Notes under the pieces: model-generated
What the model saw: the letters and a program-made list of their open reading frames with translations, nothing else
What the model was told of the DNA's origin: nothing
Database searches by the model: none
Program-made: the position numbers and the translations under genes
DNA from: Streptomyces davaonensis JCM 4913
GTDB lineage: Bacteria > Actinomycetota > Actinomycetes > Streptomycetales > Streptomycetaceae
Length of the DNA: 64,000 nucleotides
Direction: 5' to 3'
NCBI RefSeq assembly: GCF_000349325.1
Contig: NC_020504.1
Location: 6,978,053-7,042,052, forward strand
Shown here: in pieces, positions 15,859 to 25,034 of the stretch
Layout: each line of letters begins with the position of its first letter
How positions within the stretch are numbered: position 1 is the first letter of the stretch

Positions 15859-16446
15859 TCACAGCCCCGGCGCGCCCCACACCGGGAACCAGCGGCCGAG
15901 GTCCTCCTCCAGCCGCAGATCGTTGCCGAGCGTGGCCTTCACCCTGAGTTCGAGCGCGTTGTCGCGCCGCTGCCCCGCACCGGGCAGTGGCGCGAAGGGG
16001 TAGAAGGTGCCGCGCTTGTACAGGTAGACCAGCGCCAGCGCCCGGTCCTCGGCCGGGTTCCGGAAGCCCGCGAGGGAGCAGAGCAACTGCGGGCCGAAGC
16101 CGTTGACCTCCATCGAGCTGTTGACCGCGTGCAGATCGTTCACCAGATCCGGGAGCCGGTCGGGGGAGCGCTCGGAGACCAGCCAGGAGTAGCCGTAGCT
16201 GTCCCTGGTCAGCCGCACCGGCACTCCGTCGCGATCGGCGTCCGCGTCCAGCAGCGCCTGGACCTCGCGGTGCGTCTGCTCGAAGGCGGCGCCCTCGACG
16301 GTCGCGAAGCACACCGCCCCCCTCCCGGTCGGCACGAACCCGGTGGCCGCCTCCAGCGTCACCGCCGCCGACGGCAGCCCGAAGAGCTGGTCCAGATCGG
16401 GCGCGACCGCCTTGGTACGGCCGAGCAGAATGTCCAGCAGTCCCAT
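15859..16446 (-). CDS. pspAB: PspA-associated protein PspAB
   Basis: A 195-residue cytosolic protein matching the actinobacterial PspAB family: MGLLDILLGRTKAVAPDLDQ, AVTLEAATGFVPTGRGAVCF, and a C-terminal FYPFAPL segment. ATG 16446 has GAGGGG 7 nt upstream. It begins 11 nt after the htpX stop, so the two are co-transcribed; PspAB and the membrane protease HtpX are frequent neighbours. The likely role is in envelope-stress control with PspA. PspA and PspAA themselves are about 46 kb away at 62-63 kb. Confidence 0.88.
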   Translation of the reverse strand: MGLLDILLGRTKAVAPDLDQLFGLPSAAVTLEAATGFVPTGRGAVCFATVEGAAFEQTHREVQALLDADADRDGVPVRLTRDSYGYSWLVSERSPDRLPDLVNDLHAVNSSMEVNGFGPQLLCSLAGFRNPAEDRALALVYLYKRGTFYPFAPLPGAGQRRDNALELRVKATLGNDLRLEEDLGRWFPVWGAPGL

Positions 16447-16457
16447 GCTCACGCCCC

Positions 16458-17366
16458 TCAGGGAGCCGCCGCCTCACCCAGCTCGGCGGAGATCCGTCCC
16501 AGCTGGTCGAGGCGCTGCTCCAGGCTCGGGTGGGTGGAGAAGAGTCGCGAGAAACCGGGCTCGCGGCCCAGCGCCGGGGTGAAGTAGAAGGCGTTGAACG
16601 CCTGCGCCGTCCGCAGATCCTTGGTCGGGATGCGGGCGATGTCCCCGGAGACCTTGGTGAGCGCGGAGGCCAGCGCGGAGGGCCGCCCGGTGAGCAGCGC
16701 CGCCGCCCGGTCCGCCGCCAGCTCCCGGTACCGGGACAGGGCCCGGATCAACAGGAAGCTGATCGCGTACACGGCCGCCGACACCCCCATCACCGTGGCG
16801 AAGACGACCGCGGTGTTCTGGTCCCGCCGGCCCCCGCCGAACAACTGGCTGTAGAAGGCGAACCGCACGATCAGCCCGGCGATCACCCCGAGGAACGACG
16901 CGACCGTGATCACGGCGACGTCCTTGTGCGCCACATGCGACAGCTCGTGCGCCAGCACACCCTCCAGCTCGTGCGGCTCGAGCCGCCGCAGCAGCCCGGT
17001 CGTCACACACACCACGGCATGATCGGGATTGCGCCCGGTGGCGAACGCGTTCGGCATGTCCAGATCGGATACGGCGACCACCGGCTTCGGCATGTCGGCC
17101 AGCGCGCTCAGCCGGTCGACCACGCCGTGCAGCTCGGGATACTCCTCGCGCTCCACGACCCGTCCGCGCATCGCGAACAGCGCGAGCCGGTCGGAGAACC
17201 AGTACTGGGCCCCGAGGAACCCCGCGGCGACCACCACGACCAGCACCCAGGACTTCAGCAGCACGATCAGGGCGCCCACGAAGACCACGTACAACAGGCC
17301 CAGCAGGAACAAGGTGACCCCCATACGGGCGGTCAGGCCCCGATCACTACGAAAGCGGCTCTGCAT
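16458..17366 (-). CDS. htpX: Membrane zinc metalloprotease HtpX (M48)
   Basis: A 302-residue integral membrane protease of family M48B that degrades misfolded membrane proteins. Two N-terminal transmembrane helices (about residues 14-37 and 39-56) precede the zinc motif HELSH (His140, Glu141, His144). The third ligand is probably the Glu of RELAADRAA in the later cytosolic part, after two more helices (about 152-172 and 190-210). The length is normal for the family. It is the first gene of the htpX-pspAB pair, fitting an envelope-stress role. Confidence 0.95.
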   Translation of the reverse strand: MQSRFRSDRGLTARMGVTLFLLGLLYVVFVGALIVLLKSWVLVVVVAAGFLGAQYWFSDRLALFAMRGRVVEREEYPELHGVVDRLSALADMPKPVVAVSDLDMPNAFATGRNPDHAVVCVTTGLLRRLEPHELEGVLAHELSHVAHKDVAVITVASFLGVIAGLIVRFAFYSQLFGGGRRDQNTAVVFATVMGVSAAVYAISFLLIRALSRYRELAADRAAALLTGRPSALASALTKVSGDIARIPTKDLRTAQAFNAFYFTPALGREPGFSRLFSTHPSLEQRLDQLGRISAELGEAAAP

Positions 17367-17433
17367 CTTGCCTCACCCCGCAGTCAGGCACTCGTCCCAC
17401 TGCCAGTGTGCATCGCCGCCGCGGCTGGTGTTT

Positions 17434-17694
17434 CTAGTACGGGCCCCGCAGATTCACATACCCGAGCAGCACGATGATCGCCGCGACGCTGCCCAGCACC
17501 ACGGCCGTCGATATCCACGACCGGTGCCGCCCATGACGTACCGGATCCGGGTCGCCACGGAAGGGCACGGGTCCGGGCGGGTGCTCCTTCCAGCGCGCGG
17601 CCAGCATCCGCGCCCGCGCCGAAGGCTCTTTGTGCGCGGCGTCGTCCGCCCACTTGATGTCGAACTCCCGCTCGCCATCGCCCTGTTCGGTCAT
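17434..17694 (-). CDS. Small C-tail-anchored membrane protein
   Basis: An 86-residue protein. The first 60 residues are hydrophilic and charged (REFDIKWADDAAHKEPSARARML and WKEHPPGPVPFRGD). One transmembrane helix near the C-terminus (about residues 62-82, STAVVLGSVAAIIVLLGYV) leaves a five-residue tail. The family is not recognised. It is on the same strand as htpX and 67 nt upstream of it, so it may share a transcript. Confidence 0.72.
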   Translation of the reverse strand: MTEQGDGEREFDIKWADDAAHKEPSARARMLAARWKEHPPGPVPFRGDPDPVRHGRHRSWISTAVVLGSVAAIIVLLGYVNLRGPY

Positions 17695-17737
17695 CCCCGT
17701 AAACCCTTCTCGAACAGCAGTACCCCCACCATACGAC

Positions 17738-17773
17738 GGCGCCCCCGCCCTGAGAAACAGGAACGGGGGCGCC
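17738..17773 (-). terminator. Terminator downstream of glnA
   Basis: A 10-bp inverted repeat GGCGCCCCCG (17738-17747) pairs with 17764-17773 over a 16-nt loop. It lies about 20 nt past the glnA stop codon. Confidence 0.85.
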
Positions 17774-17794
17774 GCCGAACGGCTCAGGCGTCGA

Positions 17795-19204
17795 TCACAC
17801 GTCGAAGTACAGCTCGAACTCGTGCGGGTGCGGACGCAGCTGGAGCGGGGCGATCTCGTTGGCGCGCTTGAAGTCGATCCACGTCTCGATCAGGTCGGAC
17901 GTGAAGACGTCACCGGCGAGCAGGAACTCGTGGTCGCGCTCCAGCGAGTCGAGGACGGCCGGGAGCGAGGTCGGGACCTGCGCCACGTTCGCGTGCTCCT
18001 CGGGAGCCAGCTCGTAGAGGTCCTTGTCGATCGGCTCGGCCGGCTCGATCTTGTTCTTGATGCCGTCCAGGCCCGCGAGCAGCAGCGCCGAGAAGGCCAG
18101 GTACGGGTTGCCGGAGGAGTCGGGCGCGCGGAACTCGACGCGCTTGGCCTTCGGGTTGGAGCCCGTGATCGGGATACGCATCGCGGCGGAGCGGTTGCGC
18201 TGCGAGTACACCAGGTTGATCGGCGCCTCGAAGCCCGGCACCAGACGGTGGTAGGAGTTCACCGTCGGGTTGGTGAAGGCCAGCAGCGACGGGGCGTGCT
18301 TGAGGATGCCGCCGATGTAGTAGCGGGCGGTGTCCGACAGGCCCGCGTAGCCGGCCTCGTCGTAGAACAGCGGGTCGCCATTGGCCCACAGCGACTGGTG
18401 CACGTGCATGCCCGAGCCGTTGTCACCGAAGATCGGCTTCGGCATGAAGGTCGCGGTCTTGCCGTTGCGCCAGGCCACGTTCTTCACGATGTACTTGAAG
18501 AGCTGGAGGTCGTCGGCCGCGGCGAGCAGCGTGTTGAACTTGTAGTTGATCTCGGCCTGGCCGGCGGTGCCCACCTCGTGGTGCTGGCGCTCGACCTTCA
18601 GGCCCTGCTTGTCCAGCTCCAGGGAGATCTCGGCGCGCAGGTCGGCGAAGTGGTCGACCGGCGGGACCGGGAAGTAGCCGCCCTTGTAGCGGACCTTGTA
18701 ACCGCGGTTGTCCTCCAGCGCACCGGTGTTCCAGGCGCCCGCCTCGGAGTCGATGTGGTAGAAGGACTCGTTCGCGGTGGTGGCGAAACGCACGCTGTCG
18801 AAGACGTAGAACTCGGCCTCGGGACCGAAGTACGCGGTGTCCGCGATACCGGTCGAGGCGAGGTAGGCCTCCGCCTTCTTCGCCACGTTGCGCGGGTCGC
18901 GGGAGTACTGCTCGCCCGTGATCGGGTCGTGGATGAAGAAGTTGATGTTCAGCGTCTTGTCGCGGCGGAAGGGGTCGACCCGGGCGGTCGACAGGTCCGC
19001 GCGCAGCGCCATGTCGGACTCGTGGATGGCCTGGAAGCCACGGATCGACGAACCGTCGAACGCGAGCTCCTCGTCCGGGTCGAACGCCTCGACGGGCACC
19101 GTGAAGTGCTGCATCACGCCCGGCAGGTCGCAGAACCGGACGTCAACGAACTTGACCTCCTCGTCCGCGATGAACTTCTTGGCCTCGTCGGCGTTCTGGA
19201 ACAT
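17795..19204 (-). CDS. glnA: Glutamine synthetase type I
   Basis: A 469-residue dodecameric GSI-beta, the main ammonia-assimilating enzyme. ATG 19204 has GGAGGAG 5-6 nt upstream. Family landmarks are [42 protein letters not shown] and the latch helix near the C-terminus. The adenylylatable Tyr lies in [11 protein letters not shown], so activity can be controlled by adenylyltransferase GlnE. A nearly ideal GlnR box is about 100 bp upstream, consistent with nitrogen control. A strong terminator follows. The gene is monocistronic. Confidence 0.98.
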   Translation of the reverse strand: MFQNADEAKKFIADEEVKFVDVRFCDLPGVMQHFTVPVEAFDPDEELAFDGSSIRGFQAIHESDMALRADLSTARVDPFRRDKTLNINFFIHDPITGEQYSRDPRNVAKKAEAYLASTGIADTAYFGPEAEFYVFDSVRFATTANESFYHIDSEAGAWNTGALEDNRGYKVRYKGGYFPVPPVDHFADLRAEISLELDKQGLKVERQHHEVGTAGQAEINYKFNTLLAAADDLQLFKYIVKNVAWRNGKTATFMPKPIFGDNGSGMHVHQSLWANGDPLFYDEAGYAGLSDTARYYIGGILKHAPSLLAFTNPTVNSYHRLVPGFEAPINLVYSQRNRSAAMRIPITGSNPKAKRVEFRAPDSSGNPYLAFSALLLAGLDGIKNKIEPAEPIDKDLYELAPEEHANVAQVPTSLPAVLDSLERDHEFLLAGDVFTSDLIETWIDFKRANEIAPLQLRPHPHEFELYFDV

Positions 19205-19300
19205 CCAGCTCCTCCTACTCCCGAGCGCCTCGCCGGGGTGGTAGTTCGGTCGTGCGGCCAGTGCGGTGGCACACGCTGACCTCGACCCTAGGGACGCGTG

Positions 19301-19338
19301 ATTTCTCGGGCGTGACCCATTTGTTTCGCACAAGTTAA
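19301..19338 (-). promoter_or_regulatory. GlnR box of glnA
   Basis: On the minus strand the half-sites are TTAAC (19334-19338), GAAAC (19323-19327), GTCAC (19312-19316) and GAAAT (19301-19305), each separated by exactly 6 nt. This is a close match to the GlnR consensus a1-b1-a2-b2, and better than the glnII copy. Confidence 0.92.
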
Positions 19339-19413
19339 CCGGCCCGGGTTCCACCGTAGCTCCGACGCACCCCACCTGTCCTTGGTCATATCCGGGCGCA
19401 GTACCGTGGACGG

Positions 19414-19881
19414 GTGGACAACAGGCAAGCAATCGGATCGTGGCTCTCCGGGCCCCGCGCGGCCATGGAAGAGGCCGGTGTCGATCTCGGATACCGGGGC
19501 GAGCAGCTCGGTCTGCCGGAGCACGGGTCGGGCTCGATCGCCCGTCCGGGGCGGCGGCTCGGCGCTCTGGCCGTGGACTGGGCTCTGTGCCTCTTGATCG
19601 CATACGGCCTCATCACGCAGAGCTATAACGAGGCGGCCCAGATCTGGGCGCCGATCCTGCTCTTCGCGCTGATCGTGCTCACGGTCGGCACCCTGGGCTT
19701 CACCCCTGGTAAGCGGCTCTTCGGCCTGCGCGTGATCGCCCTCGACACCGGCCGTGTCCACCCGCTCCGGGTGCTGCTGCGCACGGTCCTGATGTTCCTC
19801 GCCGTCCCCGCCCTGATCTGGGACCGTGACGGCCGGGGCCTGCACGACCGGCTGGCGCGCACCGTCGAGGTCCGCATCTGA
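19414..19881 (+). CDS. RDD-family membrane protein
   Basis: A 155-residue protein of the RDD family (named for an Arg-Asp-Asp pattern). After a 50-residue soluble N-terminus, [22 protein letters not shown] starts the first of two to three transmembrane segments. The second is [27 protein letters not shown], and the last is near [17 protein letters not shown]. The terminal [12 protein letters not shown] is also typical. RDD proteins are thought to be transporters or channel-like, and no substrate is known here. The GTG at 19414 lies about 210 bp from the divergent glnA start. Confidence 0.88.
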   Translation: MDNRQAIGSWLSGPRAAMEEAGVDLGYRGEQLGLPEHGSGSIARPGRRLGALAVDWALCLLIAYGLITQSYNEAAQIWAPILLFALIVLTVGTLGFTPGKRLFGLRVIALDTGRVHPLRVLLRTVLMFLAVPALIWDRDGRGLHDRLARTVEVRI

Positions 19882-19994
19882 GCCCGTCCGGCCCGCCGGT
19901 CGGGTGACGCCCGCCCAGGTCACGGCCCGGGGTCCCGCCCCCGTCGAACCCTGTTCGAAACACTGCCGCCATGACCGGCGGAGGTGGTTGGACA

Positions 19995-21146
19995 GTGCCG
20001 TACGACAACACGTCGACGATCGTGACCCGGGCGTCCCGGGTCGCCGAGCTCGCGGCCCGGCACTCGGCGGAGGCGGAGGCCGCACGGCGGCTCTCGGCGC
20101 AGGTGGTCCACGCGGTGCGGGACGCGGGCTTCGCGCGGCACTTCGTGCCCCGGGCCCATGGCGGTACGGCCGGTGGCTTCACCGAGCTGACCTCCGCGGT
20201 CTTCCTGGTCGGCGAGGGCTGCACCTCGGCGGCCTGGGCGGCGTCGCTGTCCGCCTACGCCGGCCGGTACGCGGCCTTCCTGCCCGAGCGGGGACAGCGG
20301 GAGATCTGGGCGGACGGCCCGGACGCGCTGCTGGCTGCCGCGCTGATGCCCGCCGGCACGGCACAGCGGGTGCCCGGGGGCTGGCTGCTGAGCGGTGAGT
20401 GGAAGTACATCAGCGGCGTGCACTTCGCCGACTGGGCGCTGGCCTGCGCGGCCGTACCGGACGAGCCGTCCGCCGACCCCGACGGACGGCCCGCGGTGCG
20501 GTACTTCGCGGTACCGGCGGCCGACTTCACGATCAAGGACAGCTGGTACTCCGTGGGCATGTGCGGCACCGGCAGCGACACCCTGGTCCTCGCCGACGTC
20601 TTCGTGCCCGAGCACCGGACCCTGGCCCGCTCCGACGTCCACGTGGGCCGGGCGAACGGCTCGGACGCGCGCTGCCACCTCGTGCCGATGCACGCCGTGA
20701 ACTCCCTGCCCTTCGCCGCCCCGCTGGTAGGCGCCGTACGCGGGGCGATGCGGTCCTGGGTCGAGCGCACCGGATCCCGCGTCGACCGGCGCGGCCGGGC
20801 CGTGGCGGAGCTGCCTTCCACCCAGGTCTCCCTGGCCCGCTCGGCCGCCGAGGCGGACGCCGCGGAACTCCTCGTACGGCGCACCGCGGCCGTCGCCGAC
20901 GGTACCGAGACCCCGCCGGAGGGGGAGGCAGCGGTGCGCGGGGCCCGGGATCTGGCGCTCGCGGTGGAGCTGCTGGTCTCGGCGGTCGACCGGGTCTTCC
21001 GCACCAGCGGGACCTCAGGTCAGTCCTCCACCGACCCGGTGCAGCGCTTCTGGCGCGATGTGAACAGCGCCGCCTCCCATGTGGCGCTCTCCTTCGAGAC
21101 CACGGGCGCGGCCTACGGCGCCTGGGCGCTGTCCGCCCGGACGTGA
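19995..21146 (+). CDS. Acyl-CoA-dehydrogenase-fold flavin monooxygenase (group D oxygenase component)
   Basis: A protein of about 383 residues with the acyl-CoA dehydrogenase fold. FAARHFVP-type N-terminal helices, the strand segment WLLSGEWKYISGVHFADWAL and the C-terminal helical bundle match the HpaB/HsaA-like hydroxylases rather than true dehydrogenases; the catalytic Glu of dehydrogenases is not apparent. A flavin reductase follows 63 nt downstream and would supply reduced flavin. GTG 19995 has GGAGG 10 nt upstream; ATG 19971 is an alternative. It probably hydroxylates an aromatic or polyketide-like substrate; the substrate is unknown. Confidence 0.82.
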   Translation: MPYDNTSTIVTRASRVAELAARHSAEAEAARRLSAQVVHAVRDAGFARHFVPRAHGGTAGGFTELTSAVFLVGEGCTSAAWAASLSAYAGRYAAFLPERGQREIWADGPDALLAAALMPAGTAQRVPGGWLLSGEWKYISGVHFADWALACAAVPDEPSADPDGRPAVRYFAVPAADFTIKDSWYSVGMCGTGSDTLVLADVFVPEHRTLARSDVHVGRANGSDARCHLVPMHAVNSLPFAAPLVGAVRGAMRSWVERTGSRVDRRGRAVAELPSTQVSLARSAAEADAAELLVRRTAAVADGTETPPEGEAAVRGARDLALAVELLVSAVDRVFRTSGTSGQSSTDPVQRFWRDVNSAASHVALSFETTGAAYGAWALSART

Positions 21147-21209
21147 CCTGCGGTTGCCGGTCGGTGACGGTACGCGCATAGTCGACGTGAACGCGGAGGT
21201 GGTGCGGCC

Positions 21210-21716
21210 GTGCGGACGGAGCAGGACACCGACATACCCGAGGCGACGGTGGCGCCCGAGGAGTTCCGGGCCGCGATGAGCCGCTTCCCCTCGGGCGTCG
21301 TGGTGGTGACCACCCGTTGTCCGGACGGCACCCCGCGCGGATTCACCGCCAGCTCCTTCTGCTCGGTGTCGCTGGATCCGCCGATGGTCCTGGTGTGCGT
21401 GGCGAACTCGGCCGACTCGGCGTCGTCGTTCGCCGGCTGCGACCGCTTCGCGGTGAGCGTGCTCTCCCCGGTCCACCGCCCGCTCGCGGAGCGCTTCGCC
21501 ACCAAGGGCGCCGACAAGTTCGGCTGCGGCGGACTGCGGCTGAGCCCCGGCGGGCTGCCGACGGTCGAGCGGGCCCTGTCCGAGCTGGACTGCGTCGCAC
21601 ACGCACGACACCCGGCCGGGGACCATACGGTCCTGATCGGCCGGGTGACGGGTGTACGACTGGGGGAAGGGGCCCCGATGGTGTATTACGACCGGTCCTT
21701 CAGAACGCTGTCCTGA
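21210..21716 (+). CDS. Flavin reductase (two-component monooxygenase partner)
   Basis: A 168-residue flavin reductase of the HpaC/ActVB-like family. Typical elements are FRAAMSRFPSGVVVVTT, GFTASSFCSVSLDPPMVLVC and FAVSVLSPVHRPLAERFA, which form the FMN-binding split barrel. It would use NAD(P)H to make free reduced flavin for the oxygenase encoded immediately upstream. GTG 21210 has GGAGG 10 nt upstream. The pairing and order are typical of group D flavoprotein monooxygenases. Confidence 0.9.
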   Translation: MRTEQDTDIPEATVAPEEFRAAMSRFPSGVVVVTTRCPDGTPRGFTASSFCSVSLDPPMVLVCVANSADSASSFAGCDRFAVSVLSPVHRPLAERFATKGADKFGCGGLRLSPGGLPTVERALSELDCVAHARHPAGDHTVLIGRVTGVRLGEGAPMVYYDRSFRTLS

Positions 21717-21744
21717 GGCTCGGCGGGCCTGGCTCAGGGCCTGG

Positions 21745-22446
21745 CTAGCGGGCCTTCGGGCCGCCCTTGGGGAGCTTCATGCCCTTCGGCATCGGACCCT
21801 TGGGCAGCGGCATGTTGCTCATCAGGTCGCCCAGGGCGCGCAGCCGGTCGTTGGTGGCGGTCACCTGGGGGCCGGAGAGCACCCGCGGCAGCTTCAGCAT
21901 GGTCGTGCGCAGCTTCTTCAGCTCGACCTGGCCCTCGCCGACACCGACGATCAGATCGTGCACCGGCACGTCCGCGACGATGCGGTTCATCTTCTTCTTC
22001 TCGGCGGCCAGCAGGCTCTTCACCCGGTTCGGGTTGCCCTCGGCGACCAGGACGATGCCGGCCTTGCCGACGGCCCGGTGCACCACGTCCTGGCTGCGGT
22101 TCATCGCCACCGCGGGGGTGGTCGTCCAGCCCCGGCCGATGTTGTCCAGCACGGCCGCGGCGGCGCCCGGCTGGCCCTCCATCTGCCCGAAGGCGGCCCG
22201 CTCGGCCCGGCGCCCGAACACGATCGCCGTGCCGAGGAAGGCGAGGACGAAGCCCAGGATGCCGAGGTAGATCGGGTGACCGATCAGGAAGCCGATCGCG
22301 AGAAAGACACCGAGGATGAGGAGGAAGACGCCCGCGAGCACGAGGCCGATCGTCTTGTCGGCCTTCCGGGTCATCTTGTACGTCAGGGCGATCTGCTTCA
22401 GACGCCCGGGGTTAGCGGCATCCGCCGCGCTGTCACTTCTCGCCAT
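21745..22446 (-). CDS. DUF4191 membrane protein
   Basis: A 233-residue conserved actinobacterial membrane protein (DUF4191). A short soluble N-terminus is followed by two transmembrane helices (about residues 32-54 and 58-77). The cytosolic part carries the family segment GWTTTPAVAMNRSQDVVHRAVGK and a basic, Gly/Pro/Lys-rich C-terminus (MPLPKGPMPKGMKLPKG). It lies beside lipA in many actinobacteria, but a link to lipoate metabolism has not been shown as far as I know. Function unknown. Confidence 0.9.
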   Translation of the reverse strand: MARSDSAADAANPGRLKQIALTYKMTRKADKTIGLVLAGVFLLILGVFLAIGFLIGHPIYLGILGFVLAFLGTAIVFGRRAERAAFGQMEGQPGAAAAVLDNIGRGWTTTPAVAMNRSQDVVHRAVGKAGIVLVAEGNPNRVKSLLAAEKKKMNRIVADVPVHDLIVGVGEGQVELKKLRTTMLKLPRVLSGPQVTATNDRLRALGDLMSNMPLPKGPMPKGMKLPKGGPKAR

Positions 22447-22516
22447 GGCACGAAGTCTACGTGGCCCCGGGAGTGCCGACGACGGCAGTGCCGGTCACCG
22501 AAACGGTCAGGGACGA

Positions 22517-22717
22517 TCAGGGGCGGGCGGAGTGCGCCCGCTCCAGCACCTGCTGTGCCTCGACCCGGTCCTTGGCGCGGCGGCGGTCCTCCAGGACGGA
22601 CGTCCAGGCGTTGCGGCGGGCCGTGCGCTGGCCGCCGCTCATCAGCAGCGACTCGACGGCACGGAGTGCAGTGGTGAACGACGGAATGGCGGTGGCGCGA
22701 ACCGGCGCGGCCTGCAT
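22517..22717 (-). CDS. Conserved small protein near lipA
   Basis: A 66-residue basic, mostly helical protein (SVLEDRRRAKDRVEAQQVLERAHSARP at the C-terminus, shown here only as a motif region). Start is ATG 22717 with a G-rich Shine-Dalgarno (GAGGGGGG) upstream. It is the type of short ORF retained in Streptomyces between lipA and DUF4191. No domain is recognised and function is unknown. Confidence 0.65.
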   Translation of the reverse strand: MQAAPVRATAIPSFTTALRAVESLLMSGGQRTARRNAWTSVLEDRRRAKDRVEAQQVLERAHSARP

Positions 22718-22845
22718 GGTGGAGGTCCCCCCTCGGGATCGGCTTCGGGTGTACGTGGTGTGAGTCCAGCGTCACTGATTGGTGTTACCAGGGCGTGACC
22801 GACCGGTCAAACGCCAATGAAGCCTTGATATGTGGCCCGAAAACG

Positions 22846-22899
22846 TTGACGCGGCCCTGACGGCGCCCCCATCTGCGGGGACGCCCAGGACCGCGTCAA
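22846..22899 (-). terminator. Long imperfect hairpin downstream of lipA
   Basis: TTGACGCGG at 22846 pairs with the complementary segment ending at 22899. The stem of over 20 bp has single-base interruptions and a 6-nt loop. It lies about 65 bp beyond the lipA stop and is the likely lipA terminator. Confidence 0.75.
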
Positions 22900-22965
22900 T
22901 TGGCCACTACCGCCGGGTAGTTGCTTGTGCCCGGATTCACACGAATCCGATGACACTGCGTGCCA

Positions 22966-23931
22966 TCAGACCGCCTGGGAGGCGATGAAAGCGCCTCGCT
23001 TCTCCACGGCCATCTGGTAGAGCCGACCGGCGCGGTACGAGGAGCGCACCAGCGGGCCGGACATCACACCGGAGAAGCCCAGCTGCTCGGCCTCCTCCTT
23101 CAGCTCCACGAACTCCTGCGGCTTGACCCAGCGCTCCACCGGGTGGTGGCGCACGGAGGGACGCAGGTACTGCGTGATGGTGATCAGCTCGCAGCCCGCC
23201 TCGTGCAGCTGCTTCAGCGCCTCGCTGACCTCCTCGCGGGTCTCGCCCATGCCGAGGATCAGGTTGGACTTGGTCACCAGGCCGAAGTCACGGGCGTCGG
23301 TGATGACCTTCAGCGAGCGGTCGTAGCGGAAGCCGGGGCGGATCCGCTTGAAGATCCGCGGGACCGTCTCGACGTTGTGCGCGAAGACCTCGGGGCGGGA
23401 CTCGAAGACCTGCTGGAGCAGCTCCGGGACCGCGTTGAAGTCGGGGGCGAGCAGCTCGACCTTGGTGCGGCCGGCCGCGCGCTCGGCGGTCTGCTGGTGG
23501 ATCTGGCGGACCGTCTCCGCGTACAGCCAGGCGCCGCCGTCCTCCAGGTCGTCGCGGGCGACGCCGGTGATGGTGGCGTAGTTGAGGTCCATGGTGACCA
23601 CGGACTCGCCGACACGGCGCGGCTCGTCGCGGTCGAGGGCCTCGGGCTTGCCGGTGTCGATCTGGCAGAAGTCACAGCGCCGGGTGCACTGGTCGCCACC
23701 GATGAGGAAGGTCGCCTCGCGGTCCTCCCAGCACTCGTAGATGTTGGGACAGCCGGCTTCCTGGCAGACCGTGTGCAGGCCCTCGCTCTTCACGAGTTTC
23801 TGCATGGCGGTGTACTCGGGACCCATTTTCGCCCGGGTCTTGATCCACTCGGGCTTGCGCTCGATGGGGGTCTGGCTGTTCCGGACCTCCAGGCGCAGCA
23901 TCTTGCGTCCGTCGGGTGCGACTGCGGACAC
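22966..23931 (-). CDS. lipA: Lipoyl synthase
   Basis: A 321-residue radical-SAM enzyme that inserts two sulfurs into protein-bound octanoyl groups to make lipoyl. The auxiliary cluster motif is [12 protein letters not shown] (CX4CX5C). The radical-SAM motif is CTRRCDFC (CX3CX2C). The C-terminal RSSYRAG segment holds the conserved Ser that ligates the auxiliary cluster. It is downstream of lipB on the same strand (71 nt apart), so the two probably form an operon. They serve the lipoyl domains of the SucB E2 encoded in this window. Confidence 0.97.
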   Translation of the reverse strand: MSAVAPDGRKMLRLEVRNSQTPIERKPEWIKTRAKMGPEYTAMQKLVKSEGLHTVCQEAGCPNIYECWEDREATFLIGGDQCTRRCDFCQIDTGKPEALDRDEPRRVGESVVTMDLNYATITGVARDDLEDGGAWLYAETVRQIHQQTAERAAGRTKVELLAPDFNAVPELLQQVFESRPEVFAHNVETVPRIFKRIRPGFRYDRSLKVITDARDFGLVTKSNLILGMGETREEVSEALKQLHEAGCELITITQYLRPSVRHHPVERWVKPQEFVELKEEAEQLGFSGVMSGPLVRSSYRAGRLYQMAVEKRGAFIASQAV

Positions 23932-24002
23932 GTCGGCTCCCTAGCGTTTGATTCTTCGGCGTTCTCAAGGGTACGCCCGTTGATTTGTTGGTCAGGCGTC
24001 GG

Positions 24003-24800
24003 TTATGCCGAGGCCCGCTCGATCTCGCGCGGCTTCAGGTCCGCGTTCTCCAGTACGTCGGTCAAGTGCCGCTCGATGACCGGCAGGACCTCGCCGATCG
24101 TGACGTCCCGGCCCAGCTCGGCGGCGAGCGAGGCGACGCCGGCGTCCCGGATGCCGCACGGGATGATGCGGTCGAACCACTTGTTGTCGGGGTTCACGTT
24201 GAGCGCGAAGCCGTGCATCGTGACGCCCTTGGCGACCCGGATCCCGATCGCCGCGATCTTGCGGTCCTCGCGGCGCTGGCCCGCGTTGGACGGGGCGTAC
24301 TCGGGGCCGTTCAGACGCGGGTCGAACTCCTCGTCGGTCAGGCGCGGGTCGAAGTCGAGCGAGAGACCGCCGAGCGCCGGGCGCCGCTCGACCGGGTCGC
24401 CGAGCACCCACACCCCGCTGCGGCCCTCGACCCGGGTGGTCTCCAGGCCGAACTCCGCGCAGGTGCGGATCAGGGCCTCCTCCAGGCGCCGTACGTGTGC
24501 CACCACGTCCACCGGGCGCGGGAGCTTCTGGATCGGGTAGCCGACCAGCTGGCCCGGGCCATGCCAGGTGATCTTGCCGCCGCGGTCCACGTCGATGACC
24601 GGGGTGCCGTCGAGCGGGCGCTCGTTGTCCGCCGTGCGCCGGCCGGCCGTGTAGACCGGCGGGTGTTCGAGCAGCAGCACGGTGTCGGGGACCTCGTCGG
24701 CGAACCGCGCCGCGTGCACCCGGCGCTGCTCGTCCCAGGCCTCCTGGTACTCGACGGCGTCGCCGCCGAACCCCATACGGACGAACCGCAACTCACTCAC
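24003..24800 (-). CDS. lipB: Lipoyl(octanoyl) transferase
   Basis: A 265-residue enzyme that moves octanoyl from acyl-carrier protein to the lipoyl-domain lysine. Conserved parts are [54 protein letters not shown] and IIPCGI, which contains the catalytic Cys; the catalytic Lys is in KIAAIGI. GTG 24800 has GGGAGG 8 nt upstream. A loop of about 25 residues rich in Asp/Arg ([18 protein letters not shown]) is inserted before the catalytic Lys, which is unusual relative to E. coli LipB. Confidence 0.96.
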   Translation of the reverse strand: MSELRFVRMGFGGDAVEYQEAWDEQRRVHAARFADEVPDTVLLLEHPPVYTAGRRTADNERPLDGTPVIDVDRGGKITWHGPGQLVGYPIQKLPRPVDVVAHVRRLEEALIRTCAEFGLETTRVEGRSGVWVLGDPVERRPALGGLSLDFDPRLTDEEFDPRLNGPEYAPSNAGQRREDRKIAAIGIRVAKGVTMHGFALNVNPDNKWFDRIIPCGIRDAGVASLAAELGRDVTIGEVLPVIERHLTDVLENADLKPREIERASA

Positions 24801-25034
24801 GGCAAGCGCCTCCCTGGACGTCGTAAGGCACGAAGGGTGCCTACGCCACTGTACGACTGCCGGTCCAGCGTCAGTCTGGCGGCCAATCCTCACACGATCG
24901 GATGAACGGGTGAGGAAGAGTGCGATCACCTGCTCACTCTCCGCTACATTCGCGCCGTTCGCAGAGGCCATAAGGGCTGCTCACAGGCAATCCGGGCATG
25001 TCAAAGGCCTGGAAGGCAGGAGACCGCACCGCAG

